From Mesorhizobium sp. M4B.F.Ca.ET.058.02.1.1 (GTDB lineage Bacteria; Pseudomonadota; Alphaproteobacteria; Rhizobiales; Rhizobiaceae), in contig NZ_CP034450.1 of assembly GCF_003952505.1 (NCBI RefSeq), forward strand, positions 2,728,001-2,792,000: a stretch of DNA of 64,000 nucleotides, written 5' to 3'. Positions 18,467-32,018 of the stretch are shown piece by piece; within the stretch, counting starts at the first letter, position 1, and every line of letters starts with the position of its first letter. Position numbers and translations under genes: made by a program. Below the pieces are notes generated by a model. That model made no database searches. It saw only the letters and a program-made list of their open reading frames with translations, and was not told where the DNA came from.

Positions 18467-19468
18467 ATGCACGCAGCGATTTCGGAAAAGACCGCGCCTG
18501 AAGTTCAATCCCTCGGCGACCGCCGGGTATGGAGCCTGGAAGAAGCCCAGGCTCTCCACGATGCACCTTTCAACGACCTCTTGTTTCAGGCGCAGACCGT
18601 TCACCGCCAGAACTTCGATCCCAACAAGGTCCAGCTCAGCCGACTTCTCAGCATCAAGACGGGCGGCTGTCCGGAGGATTGCGGCTATTGCAGCCAGTCG
18701 GCGCACCATGAAAGCGGGCTGAAGGCGTCGAAGCTGATGGAGGTCAGGCGCGTCATCGCTGAAGCGACCAAGGCGCGCGACGCCGGCGCCACCCGCTATT
18801 GCATGGGCGCCGCCTGGCGAAATCCCAAGGGGCGCGACATGGATGCGGTCGTGGCGATGGTCGAAGGCGTCAAGGCGCTGGGCATGGAGACCTGCATGAC
18901 GCTCGGCATGCTCGACCTCGGCCAGGCGCAGCGGCTGAAGGAGGCCGGCCTCGACTACTACAACCACAACATCGACACCTCCGAGCGCTACTACTCAGAG
19001 ATCATCTCGACCCGGACATTTGCAGACCGCCTGGATACGCTGGCCAATGTCCGCGACAGCGGCATCAAGGTCTGCTGCGGCGGCATTGTCGGCATGGGCG
19101 AAGAGCCGGTGGACCGGATCGACATGCTGGTGACATTGGCCAACCTGCCGGAACATCCGGAAAGCGTTCCGATCAACATGCTCATCCCGATCGCCGGCAC
19201 CCCGCTTGCCGATGCCAGGCCGATCGAGCCGATCGAGTTCGTGCGCGTGATCGCGCTGGCGCGCATCATGATGCCGAAATCGCATGTCCGACTTTCCGCC
19301 GGGCGCACCGCCATGACCGACGAGATGCAGGCGCTGTGCTTCTTTGCCGGCGCCAACTCGATCTTCGTCGGCGACACGCTGCTGACGGCGGACAATCCCG
19401 GCGAGGACAAAGATACGCTGCTGTTCCGCCGTCTCGGCATCGAGCCGATGGACCTCGAGGCGCAATGA
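18467..19468 (+). CDS. bioB: Biotin synthase BioB
   Basis: This 333-aa radical-SAM enzyme inserts sulfur into dethiobiotin. The SAM cluster motif is CPEDCGYC near residue 69. The auxiliary [2Fe-2S] ligands are in [17 protein letters not shown] and [12 protein letters not shown]. The conserved arginine region is [13 protein letters not shown] 18467 is preceded by AAGGAACAGG. The 62-bp gap after nadC has no clear BioR box or terminator, so bioB is probably read through from the nad promoter, has a weak promoter, or both. Confidence 0.96.
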   Translation: MHAAISEKTAPEVQSLGDRRVWSLEEAQALHDAPFNDLLFQAQTVHRQNFDPNKVQLSRLLSIKTGGCPEDCGYCSQSAHHESGLKASKLMEVRRVIAEATKARDAGATRYCMGAAWRNPKGRDMDAVVAMVEGVKALGMETCMTLGMLDLGQAQRLKEAGLDYYNHNIDTSERYYSEIISTRTFADRLDTLANVRDSGIKVCCGGIVGMGEEPVDRIDMLVTLANLPEHPESVPINMLIPIAGTPLADARPIEPIEFVRVIALARIMMPKSHVRLSAGRTAMTDEMQALCFFAGANSIFVGDTLLTADNPGEDKDTLLFRRLGIEPMDLEAQ

Positions 19469-20604
19469 ACGAAGCGCCGCTTGCCCGCTATGACGCGACC
19501 TTGCGCGGACTGGCGCGCAAGGACCGTCTGCGGACGCTTTCGCCGCGCGCTGGGCTCGATTTCTCGTCGAACGACTATCTCGGGCTCGCCGCCTCCAAAA
19601 GACTGGGCGACGCGGTTGCGGCGGCGATCGCGCAGGGCACGCCGGTCGGCGCGACCGGATCTCGGCTGCTGCGCGGCAACGCGCCGGAACACGAGGCACT
19701 GGAGGCGGACGCGGCAGCGTTCTTCAGAGCCGACCGCGCGCTGTTCTTCGGCAGCGGCTACATCGCCAACTTCGCCCTGCTCACCGCCCTGCCGCAGAAG
19801 GGTGACCTTTTGGTCCTCGACGAATTGGCTCATGCCAGCATGCATGAGGGGGCCCGCGCTGGCCGCGCCGAGTTCAAGCTCGCCGTGCACAACGACGTCG
19901 ATGCTTTCGAGGATGCAATCACGCGCTGGCGCGCCGAAGGCGGCACCGGGCGCGTCTGGATCGTGGTCGAAAGCCTCTACAGCATGGATGGCGACCGCGC
20001 GCCGATGGAGGACCTGGTCGCGCTTGCCGACCGGCACGAGGCCTTCATCGTCGTCGATGAGGCGCATGCCACCGGCGTCTGGGGGCCAGACGGCCGCGGC
20101 CTTGCCGCCGCTTTCGAGGGCCGCGACAACATCGTCGCGCTCCACACATGCGGCAAGGCGCTCGGCGCGGCCGGTGCGCTCGTCACCGGGCCGGAACTGC
20201 TGTGCGACTATCTCGTCAACCGCTGTCGGCCATTCATCTACTCCACCGCGCCATCGCCGCTGATGGCCGTGGCAGCGCGCGAGGCGATTGCCATGCTGTC
20301 CGACGAGCCCCAACGCCGTGCCCAGTTGCAGGAGCGCGTTGCCTTCGCGGGCCGCCAATTGGCCGAGCGCTGCGGCGTAGCCCCCAGCGGCTCGCAGATC
20401 CAGCCCTTCGTCATCGGCGACAACGGGCGCACCATGGCGGTGGCGGCGGCGCTGCAGGCGCGCAGTTTCGACATTCGCGGCATTCGTCCGCCGACCGTCC
20501 CCGAGGGCACATCGCGCCTGCGCATTTCGCTGACGCTGAATGTCGACGAGGCCGACATTTCGGCCATGGTCGAGGCGCTCTTCGAGGTGTTGGCGGCGGC
20601 ATGA
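19465..20604 (+). CDS. bioF: 8-amino-7-oxononanoate synthase BioF
   Basis: This 379-aa PLP enzyme condenses pimeloyl thioester with L-alanine. It has the alpha-oxoamine synthase pattern: [45 protein letters not shown], and the PLP lysine in [16 protein letters not shown]. It starts [25 protein letters not shown] overlaps with both bioB and bioD show strict operon coupling. Length is typical. Confidence 0.95.
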   Translation: MNEAPLARYDATLRGLARKDRLRTLSPRAGLDFSSNDYLGLAASKRLGDAVAAAIAQGTPVGATGSRLLRGNAPEHEALEADAAAFFRADRALFFGSGYIANFALLTALPQKGDLLVLDELAHASMHEGARAGRAEFKLAVHNDVDAFEDAITRWRAEGGTGRVWIVVESLYSMDGDRAPMEDLVALADRHEAFIVVDEAHATGVWGPDGRGLAAAFEGRDNIVALHTCGKALGAAGALVTGPELLCDYLVNRCRPFIYSTAPSPLMAVAAREAIAMLSDEPQRRAQLQERVAFAGRQLAERCGVAPSGSQIQPFVIGDNGRTMAVAAALQARSFDIRGIRPPTVPEGTSRLRISLTLNVDEADISAMVEALFEVLAAA

Positions 20605-21236
20605 CCAAGCGCATCGTCATCACCGGAACAGATACCGGGATCGGCAAAACGGTGTTTTCGGCCGGGCTCGCCTGCCTGCTCGACGGCTTCTACTGGAAGC
20701 CGGTGCAATCGGGCCTCGACGAGGAGACCGACAGCCAGGTCGTGGAACGGCTCGCCGGCTTGCCGCCGGGGCGCGTGCTGCCCGAAGTGTATCGCCTGAA
20801 GGAGCCGCTATCGCCGCATCGTTCAGCCGAACTCGACGGCGTCGCGATAGACGCCGCAGAGCTGTCGCTTCCGGACTTGCCGGGCCCGCTCGTCATCGAA
20901 GGCGCCGGGGGACTGATGGTGCCGCTCAACCGGCGCACTAAATTCATCGACATCTTCGCGCAGTGGCGAGTGCCGGTCATCCTGTGCGCCCGTACCAAGC
21001 TCGGCACGATCAACCACACCCTCCTGTCGATCGAGGCGCTCAGGGCCCGATCCATCCCGCTCATCGGCATTGCCTTCATCGGCGATGAGGTGGCCGACAC
21101 GCAGAGAACAATCGTGGAATTCAGCGGCGTGCGCCAGCTTGGCAGGCTGCCGCTGCTCGATCCGCTGACGAGTGAGAATCTAAGGGAGGCGATGATTACC
21201 GGCTTCGACCTCACAGCGATTGCGGGAGGCGAATGA
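20601..21236 (+). CDS. bioD: Dethiobiotin synthetase BioD
   Basis: This 211-aa ATP-dependent carboxylase closes the ureido ring of biotin. The P-loop [17 protein letters not shown] is at residues about 8-24, followed by [10 protein letters not shown] and the family motif [13 protein letters not shown]. It overlaps bioF by ATGA (20601-20604) and bioA by ATGA (21233-21236). Confidence 0.95.
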   Translation: MTKRIVITGTDTGIGKTVFSAGLACLLDGFYWKPVQSGLDEETDSQVVERLAGLPPGRVLPEVYRLKEPLSPHRSAELDGVAIDAAELSLPDLPGPLVIEGAGGLMVPLNRRTKFIDIFAQWRVPVILCARTKLGTINHTLLSIEALRARSIPLIGIAFIGDEVADTQRTIVEFSGVRQLGRLPLLDPLTSENLREAMITGFDLTAIAGGE

Positions 21237-22501
21237 TGCCGCAGTCCGATGTGTGGCATCCCTTCACCCAGCACGCGCTCGAGCCCGCCATCCCCGAAAT
21301 CGTCCGGACGGAAGGCGCCTACCTCTACAAGGCCGACGGCACGTGCATCCTGGATGCCATTTCCTCCTGGTGGGTCGTCACCCACGGCCACCGCCATCCC
21401 CGCATCATCAAGGCCATCGAGACGACCGCGGCGAGCCTCGACCAGATCATCTTCGCTGGCTTCACCCACGAGCCGGCCGAACGCCTGGCCAGGGCGCTTG
21501 TCGGCCTCGCTCCGGCCGGCCTCGAACGGGTGTTCTATTCCGACAGCGGCTCGACCTCCGTCGAGGTCGCGCTGAAGATGGCACTCGGCTACTTCCGCAA
21601 TATCGACGCGCCGCGCTCGCGCATCGTCGTCATGGAGCACAGCTATCATGGCGACACCATCGGCACGATGAGCGTCGGCGCTCGCGGCGTGTTCAACGCT
21701 GCCTACGAGCCCCTGTTGTTCGAGGTCGACACCATCCCCTTCCCGGCTGCCGGGCGCGAGCAGGAGACGCTCGATCGGTTCGAGGCAGTCTCCCGCGACC
21801 GGCACGCAGCCGCGCTGATCGTCGAGCCGCTGGTGCTCGGCGCCGGCGGCATGCTGATGTATCCGGCATGGGTTCTGGCCGAGTTGAAGAAGATCGCCGA
21901 GGCCTCTGGCACGCTGCTGATCGCCGACGAGGTGATGACCGGCTGGGGCCGCACCGGAACCATGTTCGCCTGCGAGCAGGCATCAATCTCACCGGACATT
22001 CTGTGCACCTCGAAAGGGCTGACGGGCGGCGCAATCCCGCTGGCGGCGACGATTGCCACCGATGCCATCTTCCAGGCCCATTATTCCGAGGACCGGAAGA
22101 AGACATTCTTCCACTCGAGTTCCTACACTGCCAATCCGATGGCCTGCGCGGCCGCACTCGCCAATGTCGAGATCTGGCGTGACGAACCGGTGGCCGAGCG
22201 GGTCGCGGCCCTGAGTGCAAGACAGGCCGCAGGGCTTCATCGTTTTCGTGACAATCCTTTTTTCACCGACAGCCGCGCAACCGGGACGATCGCGGCTCTC
22301 GATCTGCGCACCGGCTCCGCCGGCTATCTGGCCGAGATCGGGCCGAAGCTGCGCGCTTTCTTCCTCGAGCGCGGGCTGCTGGTGCGTCCGCTCGGCAATG
22401 TCCTCTATCTTCTGCCGCCCTATTGCATCACCGGCGAAGAACTCGACGGTCTCTATGACGCCATCGAGGAGGCCGGGGAACGCTTCGGCGCTAAGCCATG
22501 A
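21233..22501 (+). CDS. bioA: Adenosylmethionine-8-amino-7-oxononanoate aminotransferase BioA
   Basis: This 422-aa PLP enzyme uses SAM as amino donor to make 7,8-diaminopelargonate. VWHPFTQHA at the N-terminus and [15 protein letters not shown] are BioA signatures. The PLP lysine is in [25 protein letters not shown] lies upstream. Two start codons (21233 and 21236) are adjacent; the first is kept. It overlaps bioZ by ATGA. Confidence 0.95.
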   Translation: MMPQSDVWHPFTQHALEPAIPEIVRTEGAYLYKADGTCILDAISSWWVVTHGHRHPRIIKAIETTAASLDQIIFAGFTHEPAERLARALVGLAPAGLERVFYSDSGSTSVEVALKMALGYFRNIDAPRSRIVVMEHSYHGDTIGTMSVGARGVFNAAYEPLLFEVDTIPFPAAGREQETLDRFEAVSRDRHAAALIVEPLVLGAGGMLMYPAWVLAELKKIAEASGTLLIADEVMTGWGRTGTMFACEQASISPDILCTSKGLTGGAIPLAATIATDAIFQAHYSEDRKKTFFHSSSYTANPMACAAALANVEIWRDEPVAERVAALSARQAAGLHRFRDNPFFTDSRATGTIAALDLRTGSAGYLAEIGPKLRAFFLERGLLVRPLGNVLYLLPPYCITGEELDGLYDAIEEAGERFGAKP

Positions 22502-23481
22502 GCAGGTCGTCGCGCCTTCTCGGGTTCGGCCATCATGCGCCGGCGCGCAGGGTCGAGAATCAGGAGATCGAAGATCGTCTCGGGCTCGAGCCCGGCTGGA
22601 TCGAGCGGCGCACCGGGATACGGTCGCGCTTCTGGGCAACCGACGACGACACACTGTCGGGCCTTGCCGCGCAAGCCGGCGACATGGCGCTGACGAATGC
22701 CGGCATCGACCGCGGCGACATCGGTCTTCTGTTGCTTGCCACCTCGACGCCTGATCACCTCCTGCCGCCCAGCGCGCCGCTGGTCGCGCATCGGTTGGGA
22801 CTGAGCCGCGCCGGCGCGATCGATCTGACCGGCGCCTGCGCCGGCTTCATCTATGCGCTTATGTTTGCCGATGGCTTCACCCGCCTGCACGGCAAAGCCG
22901 CCATCGTCATTGCCGCGAACATCCTTAGCCGCCGCATCAACCCGGCCGAGCGCGCCAGCGCGGTTTTGTTCGCCGATGCCGCCGGCGCCGTGGTGATCGG
23001 GCCCGGCGATGAACCGGATCGGGGCATTCTCGGCGCATCGGTTGATTCCGATGGATCGCGCTACGGGCTGATCCAGATTCCGGCGGGCGGAAGCAACAAG
23101 CCCTTCCACGCCGACCTCGATCTCGCTGAGACCCGGATGACGATCACCGACGGCCGCGAAGTGTTCGCCAAGGCGGTCGAGATGATGACCGCCTGCTCGC
23201 GGGAGGCGCTCACTGCTGCCCGCATGCGACCGCAAGACATCGACCGGTTCGCACCGCATCAGGCCAACGTCCGCATCTTCGATGCCGTCGGGCGAAACCT
23301 CGGTATCGATGATCGTGCGATCGTCAAGACGATCGTCGAATACGGCAATTCCTCCGCCGCGACGATCCCGCTCTCGCTGTCGCTCGCGCATCGGAAGCAG
23401 CCGTTTAGGCCAGGCGAAAAGGTTCTCCTGGCGGCGGCAGGTGCGGGTCTCAGCGGCGGCGCCCTGGTGGTCGGGATCTAG
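22498..23481 (+). CDS. bioZ: BioZ, KAS III-like pimeloyl precursor synthase
   Basis: This 327-aa ketoacyl-ACP synthase III homologue has the Cys-His-Asn triad: [13 protein letters not shown] (Cys near residue 115), [14 protein letters not shown], and [13 protein letters not shown]. In rhizobia and Brucella/Agrobacterium relatives, BioZ condenses a glutaryl thioester with malonyl-ACP, giving a route to the pimeloyl chain that bypasses BioC and BioH. Position as the last gene of bioBFDAZ distinguishes it from FabH. No bioC, bioH or bioW is present here. Confidence 0.93.
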   Translation: MSRSSRLLGFGHHAPARRVENQEIEDRLGLEPGWIERRTGIRSRFWATDDDTLSGLAAQAGDMALTNAGIDRGDIGLLLLATSTPDHLLPPSAPLVAHRLGLSRAGAIDLTGACAGFIYALMFADGFTRLHGKAAIVIAANILSRRINPAERASAVLFADAAGAVVIGPGDEPDRGILGASVDSDGSRYGLIQIPAGGSNKPFHADLDLAETRMTITDGREVFAKAVEMMTACSREALTAARMRPQDIDRFAPHQANVRIFDAVGRNLGIDDRAIVKTIVEYGNSSAATIPLSLSLAHRKQPFRPGEKVLLAAAGAGLSGGALVVGI

Positions 23482-23539
23482 CCGGGTAGCGGTGCTGACG
23501 GGACAGACTGACTGTATGAGATGACTGGCCGAACACGGC

Positions 23540-23569
23540 TTGACAAAGTGGCGCCCGCCCGTCCAACCT
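23540..23569 (+). promoter_or_regulatory. Candidate promoter of the thi operon
   Basis: TTGACA (23540-23545) is a consensus -35 hexamer. CAACCT at 23564-23569 is a weak -10 after an 18-bp spacer. Transcription would begin just before the TPP aptamer at 23578, as expected for a riboswitch-led operon. Confidence 0.45.
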
Positions 23570-23577
23570 GAGGCATT

Positions 23578-26625
<3,048 letters not shown>

Positions 26626-26793
26626 GACCCCAACCACGACGCTGGCGGCGCTGCTTGCAGCACTCGACTATGAGGGCGACTGGCTGGCCACGGCCGTCAA
26701 CAGCGACCTCGTGCACAAAGCCAGCCGGGCAGCATTCCAACTGAGCGACGGCGACCGGATCGAAATCCTCTCGCCGATGCAGGGAGGCTAGCG

Positions 26794-27567
26794 ATGTTGG
26801 AGCTTCTGGGAACGACGCTTCCCTCGCGCCTGCTTCTCGGCACGGCACAATATCCTTCGCCGGCCATCCTTGCCGATGCAGTTCACGCGTCGGGCGCGTC
26901 GGTGGTGACCGTCTCCTTGCGGCGGGAGATGGCGGGCGGCAGGGCCGGCGAAAAATTCTGGTCGCTGATCCGATCGCTCGGCACGAAAATCCTGCCCAAC
27001 ACCGCCGGCTGCCACTCCATCAAGGAAGCGGTCACGACTGCGAGCATGGCGCGCGAAGTGTTCGGGACGAGTTGGATCAAGCTCGAAGTGATCGGCAACC
27101 ACGACACACTACAGCCGGACGTATTTGGCCTTGTCGAAGCCGCCCGTATCTTGTGCGAGGATGGCTTCTCGGTATTCCCCTATACCACCGACGACCTCGT
27201 CGTCGCCGAGCGGCTGCTGGAGGCTGGCTGCAAGGTCCTGATGCCATGGTGCGCGCCGATCGGTTCAGCCCTCGGGCCGGTCAACATCCCGGCGCTGCGC
27301 TCGATGCGCAGGCATTTCCCCGACGTTCCGTTGATTGTCGATGCCGGACTTGGACGTCCGTCGCACGCGACAACCGTGATGGAACTCGGCTTTGACGCCG
27401 TGCTCCTGAACACGGCGGTCGCCAAGGCGGCCGATCCGGTCGGCATGGCGCGCGCATTCGGCAAGGCGGTCGATGCCGGCCGCGAAGCGTTCTGCTCGGG
27501 AATGCTCGAACCGCGCGAGGTCGCGATGCCGTCGACGCCGACATTCGGCAGGGCGGTTTTATCATGA
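26794..27567 (+). CDS. thiG: Thiazole synthase ThiG
   Basis: This 257-aa TIM-barrel enzyme joins DXP, iminoglycine and ThiS-sulfur into the thiazole. Motifs are [28 protein letters not shown], and [16 protein letters not shown], which contains the Schiff-base lysine. [30 protein letters not shown] forms the phosphate site. It starts two bases after thiS and overlaps thiE by ATGA. Confidence 0.95.
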   Translation: MLELLGTTLPSRLLLGTAQYPSPAILADAVHASGASVVTVSLRREMAGGRAGEKFWSLIRSLGTKILPNTAGCHSIKEAVTTASMAREVFGTSWIKLEVIGNHDTLQPDVFGLVEAARILCEDGFSVFPYTTDDLVVAERLLEAGCKVLMPWCAPIGSALGPVNIPALRSMRRHFPDVPLIVDAGLGRPSHATTVMELGFDAVLLNTAVAKAADPVGMARAFGKAVDAGREAFCSGMLEPREVAMPSTPTFGRAVLS

Positions 27568-28169
27568 AGCTCGATCCCTTCTACCTGATCGTCGATAGCG
27601 CCGCCTGGATCGAACGGTTGGCGCCGGTCGGCGTCAGGCTGGTTCAGTTGCGCATCAAGGCCATGGACGAGACCGGGTTGCGCGCCGAAATCCGCAAGGC
27701 GAAGGCCTTATGCGCCGAGCACCAATGCCAGCTCATCGTCAACGACCACTGGCGCCTGGCAATCGAGGAAGGTTGCGACTTCATCCATCTCGGCCAGGAG
27801 GATTTGCAGACCGCCGACCTCTTGGCTGTACGCGCAGCCGGCATGCGGCTCGGGCTCAGCACGCACGATCATGCCGAACTGGAAACGGCCCTGGCCGCCA
27901 GGCCTGACTACATCGCGCTCGGCCCGGTCTATCCCACCATCCTGAAGAAGATGAAATGGGCGCCGCAAGGGCTGGAGCGGATCAGCGAATGGAAGCGCCG
28001 GGTCGCGCCGATCCCGTTGGTCGCGATCGGCGGCCTCGACCCCGACCGGCTCGGCGGTGTCTTCGCTGCTGGTGCTGACAGCGCAGCAGTGGTCACCGAC
28101 ATCACGCTGAATGCCAATTCCGAGGCGCGCACGCGGGAATGGATCGAAAAGACAGAACGATGGCGCTAG
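27564..28169 (+). CDS. thiE: Thiamine phosphate synthase ThiE
   Basis: This 201-aa TIM-barrel enzyme couples HMP-PP with thiazole phosphate. Motifs are [49 protein letters not shown] and [15 protein letters not shown]. These correspond to the ThiE diphosphate and thiazole sites. Overlaps of 4 bases with thiG and 10 bases with thiD show operon coupling. Confidence 0.94.
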   Translation: MKLDPFYLIVDSAAWIERLAPVGVRLVQLRIKAMDETGLRAEIRKAKALCAEHQCQLIVNDHWRLAIEEGCDFIHLGQEDLQTADLLAVRAAGMRLGLSTHDHAELETALAARPDYIALGPVYPTILKKMKWAPQGLERISEWKRRVAPIPLVAIGGLDPDRLGGVFAAGADSAAVVTDITLNANSEARTREWIEKTERWR

Positions 28170-28921
28170 GGCAAGACCCACATGTGCTTGTCGTTGGCGG
28201 ATCGGACTCCAGCGGGGGCGCCGGGATTGTACGCGACATCGAGACGATGTCTTCCATTGGTGTGCGCACCTGCCTGGCTGTCACCGCGCTAACCGTGCAG
28301 ACGCACGACGCCGTCATGGAAATCCACAATTCGCCACCCTGGCTGGTGGCCAAGCAGATGCACGCCGCGCTGCAGGCGAACAGGGTAGAGGCGATTAAGA
28401 TCGGCATGCTCGCGACGGCTGAGACCGTCGTTGCCGTTGCAGCCGTTTTACGTGAAAATCCAGGGGTTCCGGCAGTACTCGACCCAGTGCTGGCGTCAAC
28501 ATCAGGCAGGGTGCTGCTGGAAGCCGGCGCCATCGCCGTCATGAAGCGCGACCTGATGCCACTCTGCCGCCTGATCACGCCCAACCTCTTCGAACTGGCG
28601 CTGCTTGTGGGCGCTGAGTGCGCTGCCGACGAGGGTGGCGCGGTCAGGCAGGGTCAGGACTTGCTGGGCGCTGGTGCGCAGGCCGTGTTGATCAAGGGGG
28701 GTCATGCTTCGGGACCCCGATCGACCGATATCCTGTTGCGCTCCAATCAAGAACCGATCCGTTTCGACACGCCGCGCCTTGCCGCATGGATGCGCGGGAC
28801 GGGCTGCATGCTGGCCAGCGTCATTGCGGCGCACCTGGCAAAGGCGCACCCGCTTGAGGACAGCGCGCGTAAGGGCAAGCTTTTTGTATTCGAGAGACTG
28901 CAGGAGCATGCAGCCGAATGA
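28160..28921 (+). CDS. thiD: HMP/HMP-phosphate kinase ThiD
   Basis: This 253-aa ribokinase-fold enzyme phosphorylates HMP and HMP-P. The N-terminal VVGGSDSSGGAGIVRDIETM and later AVLIKGGHASGP and RGTGCMLASVIAAHLA are typical. The last motif normally reads HGTGCTLSSA in ThiD, so the catalytic region is slightly divergent (M-R-G-T-G-C-M). It is the last gene of the thi operon. No clear terminator hairpin was seen in the 69 bases before the convergent DUF1445 gene. Confidence 0.9.
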   Translation: MALGQDPHVLVVGGSDSSGGAGIVRDIETMSSIGVRTCLAVTALTVQTHDAVMEIHNSPPWLVAKQMHAALQANRVEAIKIGMLATAETVVAVAAVLRENPGVPAVLDPVLASTSGRVLLEAGAIAVMKRDLMPLCRLITPNLFELALLVGAECAADEGGAVRQGQDLLGAGAQAVLIKGGHASGPRSTDILLRSNQEPIRFDTPRLAAWMRGTGCMLASVIAAHLAKAHPLEDSARKGKLFVFERLQEHAAE

Positions 28922-28990
28922 CGGGGGCTTTATGTGGGGTCCGCGCAGTCTCGAACTCTTGAAAGGTCGAAGATGACCACCCTGCGCTTG

Positions 28991-29818
28991 CTAAAAGACC
29001 TTGAAAGCGCCCGCATCTGCTCGTGCATCCAAGTCCGTGATCAGCATGTGCCCCGGCGACACGGTGATCGAGATTTCGAGTTCGGCACGAGCGAGCGCAT
29101 CTTGGGCGGTCAGGCTACTGGCCCAAAATACAGGGACCTCCCCGTCCATGATTTCGACCGCATCGCCCCAGTCGGGAGCCATCAAGTCCTTTATCCCGAT
29201 AATCGTCGGCTCTCCGACATGGATGGGAGAGCCGTGTGCATGCGGGAAGCGTGCGGTGAGGGCGCGAACCTTGTCAACGTCGCAACGCCTTATCGGGCGC
29301 ATGGAGACGACCATTTCGCCACCAAACGGGCCGACGCCGAGCGTCTCGATCCTGGTTCGGAATTTGGGCAAGGCTTTGCCGCATCCGATGCTGCGGAGCT
29401 GGATGCCCTTCCCGGCAAAGGCGGCTTCGACTGTAAGCGAACTGCCCAGCGCGAAAACGGCAAAGTCTTCTCGCCACAGATCGATGATGTCCGTTTTCTG
29501 GCGGATCAGCTCCCCGAAGTAATAGATGTTGTACTGGGGGGCATCGGTGCGGATGTCGATATCGCCCAATGCCGGGAGCAATGGACTGCCGGCTCGGCTC
29601 ACGCCCACCAATGGACACGGTTTTGGGTTGCGCACGCAGAACCGGTGGAAATCGCCAGCGAAGCTGCGGGGCACTATCACGACATTGGCCTGGAGCTTGC
29701 CGCGCGCAAGCCCTCCTGTGTGCCCTTCATAGGCACCCATCCTAACCAGCCTGCGCAGCCTATCCGCATCGACCAGTCGCAAATTGTCATAGAACAATGA
29801 AGTGATCTGGCGAGGCAT
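28991..29818 (-). CDS. DUF1445 / UPF0317 putative hydro-lyase (D-glutamate cyclase-like)
   Basis: This 275-aa protein matches the DUF1445 family. Motifs are RMGAYEGHTGGLARGKLQANVVIVP, FHRFCVRNPKPCPLVGV, and GDIDIRTDAPQYNIYYFGE, which are the usual cysteine- and aspartate-rich blocks. The bacterial members are called putative hydro-lyases; a mitochondrial relative is D-glutamate cyclase. The frame opens at 29872, but ATG 29818 with GGAAG just upstream gives the usual family length. It lies alone between thiD and sctT. Confidence 0.75.
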   Translation of the reverse strand: MPRQITSLFYDNLRLVDADRLRRLVRMGAYEGHTGGLARGKLQANVVIVPRSFAGDFHRFCVRNPKPCPLVGVSRAGSPLLPALGDIDIRTDAPQYNIYYFGELIRQKTDIIDLWREDFAVFALGSSLTVEAAFAGKGIQLRSIGCGKALPKFRTRIETLGVGPFGGEMVVSMRPIRRCDVDKVRALTARFPHAHGSPIHVGEPTIIGIKDLMAPDWGDAVEIMDGEVPVFWASSLTAQDALARAELEISITVSPGHMLITDLDARADAGAFKVF

Positions 29819-29930
29819 TGGCTTCCAATGGAGATGCACGTTCAGCGGCACGTCGAGAGCGCGTAAGATCATCGGCGGGTCGACCGCTTGTCAAATCGTC
29901 AGAATCTTTCCTCAATGATAAATTGTATTT

Positions 29931-29944
29931 ATTGGTCGGCCAAT
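29931..29944. promoter_or_regulatory. Palindrome upstream of the DUF1445 gene
   Basis: ATTGGTCGGCCAAT has 5-bp inverted arms (ATTGG/CCAAT) in an AT-rich gap between the DUF1445 gene and sctT. It could be an operator for the DUF1445 gene. No regulator is assigned. Confidence 0.3.
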
Positions 29945-29987
29945 CGTGGCTGTCGTTATCATTAGCGTTTGCGAATAAAGCTTCTGT

Positions 29988-30803
29988 TCACTGACAACTG
30001 CGGCAGCCAATAGCTTCTATCTGGCGGCCGGCTTCGTGCAGGAAGCCAAGGTCCCGATTCATGTAAAACAGCAGAAACGCCGCGTAGAGCACGAAGACGA
30101 GACTGAAGACCAGCGTCTTGACCACCAGCGAAAGCGCAAAGACGTTCAGATGCGGCGAAGCGCGTGCCAGGAAGGCAAGCACAATGTCGGACAAGAGCAT
30201 GCAGATGATGAGCGGGAAGACGAGCGTCAGCGCCATCATCAGGATGCGATTCAGCAGACCGAGGAATATCGCGGCAGCATCCTTGCTGAAGACTGGCAGG
30301 AGTTGGTCGATCGGCCAAAGGCCATAGCTGTCATAGAGGCTGGTCAGGGAAAGTTCGAAGCCGCCGGCGGCCAGATAGACCGTGACCATGATGACGGCGA
30401 GCAAGGTGCCGGTGGCACTCGTCTCGTGGGTCATCATCGGATCGATCAGCGTCCCCATCGTCGAGCCGCGCTGCAGGTCAAGGATATCGCCGGCGGCCTC
30501 CGCCGCCCAGAACGGTATGCCCATCGCCAGCCCGAGCGTTACTCCGACTACGACCTCCTTGAGCATGTAGAGGACGATCATCGTCGTCGTAATGTCGGTG
30601 TTCGTCAGTTTGTTCACGATCATCGGAAAGACCGGAACGGCCAGCGCCAGAGCCACGCCGTTGCGCAGAAGCCCGGATAGCGGCACCCGCGAAAAGAGCG
30701 GCATCAGCAGCATGAAACCGGTCATGCGTGCGAGCGCGAATGCGCCTGCCAGCAGATAGAACTGAAGCTCCTTGATGGATGCGAAGAGTGGTTCGACCGG
30801 CAT
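29988..30803 (-). CDS. sctT: Type III secretion export-gate protein SctT
   Basis: This 271-aa inner-membrane protein is homologous to FliR/YscT/RhcT and forms the export gate with SctR and SctS. Segments include FYLLAGAFALARMTGFMLLMPLFSRVPLSG and FWAAEAAGDILDLQRGSTMGTLIDPM, a strongly conserved block. It is the last gene of the sctC-I-J-K-L-N-O-Q-R-S-T minus-strand run. In the classical rhizobial order sctU follows sctT; here sctU is 26 kb away. Confidence 0.94.
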   Translation of the reverse strand: MPVEPLFASIKELQFYLLAGAFALARMTGFMLLMPLFSRVPLSGLLRNGVALALAVPVFPMIVNKLTNTDITTTMIVLYMLKEVVVGVTLGLAMGIPFWAAEAAGDILDLQRGSTMGTLIDPMMTHETSATGTLLAVIMVTVYLAAGGFELSLTSLYDSYGLWPIDQLLPVFSKDAAAIFLGLLNRILMMALTLVFPLIICMLLSDIVLAFLARASPHLNVFALSLVVKTLVFSLVFVLYAAFLLFYMNRDLGFLHEAGRQIEAIGCRSCQ

Positions 30804-30812
30804 CGGCGCGCC

Positions 30813-31082
30813 TCAACGCGTGACGACGGGGAACTCGTCCAGCGCCGTCGAGGCCTGCTCGGCGATCTGCTGGCCAAGCAGCGGACCGAAGACGATGATG
30901 ACCAAAAGGATCACGACGAGCTTGATCGTCTGCGGCAAGGACTGGTCCTGAATCTGCGTCAGCGCCTGGGCAAGTCCGACAAGGATGCCGACCGCCAGCG
31001 CCGCGATGATCGCCGGGCTGGACGCGAACAGCACCGTCCAAAGCGCGCCTTGGACCTTCGCCAGGATGAAGTCATTGCTCAT
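30813..31082 (-). CDS. sctS: Type III secretion export-gate protein SctS
   Basis: This 89-aa protein with two membrane helices is homologous to FliQ/YscS/RhcS. The helices are GALWTVLFASSPAIIAALAVGILVGLAQALTQ and LVVILLVIIVFGPLLGQQI, joined by the conserved IQDQSLPQTIKL loop. ATG 31082 follows a GGGGG-rich site. An upstream extension of the frame is ignored because it has no homology. Confidence 0.95.
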   Translation of the reverse strand: MSNDFILAKVQGALWTVLFASSPAIIAALAVGILVGLAQALTQIQDQSLPQTIKLVVILLVIIVFGPLLGQQIAEQASTALDEFPVVTR

Positions 31083-31099
31083 GCAAACCCCCGGCGGCG

Positions 31100-31753
31100 T
31101 CAGCCATAGCTCAGGATGAGGCCATGCATCAGCCGCGACCAGCCATCGATGGCGACGAAAAGGAACAGTTTCAGCGGGATCGAAATGAGGACCGGCGAGA
31201 CCATGATCATACCCAGCGTCATCAGGACGTTGGCGACGACGATGTCGATGATGAGGAAAGGGAGATAAAGCAGGAAGCCGATCTCGAAGGCACGGGTCAG
31301 CTCGGAGGCGACAAAGGCGGGAACAAGGATCGAGAGATCGTCGTCCTTGAGATTCTGGCGCGCCTGTTCCGGCCACAGGCGGGTCGTTCCATCGAGAAAG
31401 AACTGCCGCTCTTGCGGCTGGGTGAATTTCATAAGGTGTCGCTGCAAAGGTTCCTTGACCAGTTGCGCCGCCCTGGCGAGGTCGTCCGTGGTCTGGAATT
31501 GAACCTGCCCTTCCTGAAGCCGGCCGGACATCTCGCTCAGCAACGGCGTCGTGACGTAGACGGTGAGCACCAGCGCTATGCCGTAGAGCACCAAATTGGG
31601 CGGCATCTGCTGGACGCCGAGCGCATTGCGGATGAGAAAAAGCACGACCGAAATCTTCAGGAATCCCGTCATCGTGACGACTGCCAGCGGCAGCAACCCG
31701 ACGACGCCGACAGCGATCAGGATCCCAAGCAGGTTGGGCGAATTCTCAAGCAT
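31100..31753 (-). CDS. sctR: Type III secretion export-gate protein SctR
   Basis: This 217-aa membrane protein is homologous to FliP/YscR/RhcR. It begins MLENSPNLLGILIAVGVVGLLPLAVVTMTGFLKISVVLFLIRNALGVQQMPPN, and later has LVPAFVASELTRAFEIGFLLYLPFLIIDIVVANVLMTLGMIMVSP, the family signature. ATG 31753 overlaps the sctQ stop by eight bases. The longer frame to 31849 lies within sctQ and is not used. Confidence 0.96.
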   Translation of the reverse strand: MLENSPNLLGILIAVGVVGLLPLAVVTMTGFLKISVVLFLIRNALGVQQMPPNLVLYGIALVLTVYVTTPLLSEMSGRLQEGQVQFQTTDDLARAAQLVKEPLQRHLMKFTQPQERQFFLDGTTRLWPEQARQNLKDDDLSILVPAFVASELTRAFEIGFLLYLPFLIIDIVVANVLMTLGMIMVSPVLISIPLKLFLFVAIDGWSRLMHGLILSYG

Positions 31754-32018
31754 TGTCGAACATGCGGAGGATTCGCACGCCCAGGCTTTCTCCGATGCGC
31801 ACAATCTCGCCACGGCCGACACGCTTGCCGTTGGCGATGATGTCCACATTCGCCTCCGTCACATCGGCGAGCGCAACCACTGCACCGGGCGCAAGCTGCC
31901 TTACTTCGCCCAGAGGCATTGCCGTGCGGCCGATCTCGAAGGCGAGTGCGACCGGCAGCTCGTCCAGGGTCGACTCTTCCAAAGTCTGGCCGGCCGGCGG
32001 CGGCGTGTTCTGGTTCAT
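31746..32018 (-). CDS. Predicted internal-start product SctQ-C
   Basis: Inside sctQ, ATG 32018 (MNQNTPPPAGQTLEE) is preceded by GGGAGTGGAGC, with GGAG six bases before it. Initiation there would yield a 90-aa protein consisting of a short proline-rich linker and the last SpoA domain. YscQ of Yersinia and SsaQ of Salmonella make such a short product from an internal start, and it is a structural subunit. The sequence evidence here is the ribosome site plus the domain boundary. Confidence 0.55.
   Translation of the reverse strand: MNQNTPPPAGQTLEESTLDELPVALAFEIGRTAMPLGEVRQLAPGAVVALADVTEANVDIIANGKRVGRGEIVRIGESLGVRILRMFDNA

Noticed and set aside
28922..28990. Possible intrinsic terminator after thiD
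   Set aside because: No stable GC stem followed by a T-run could be drawn.
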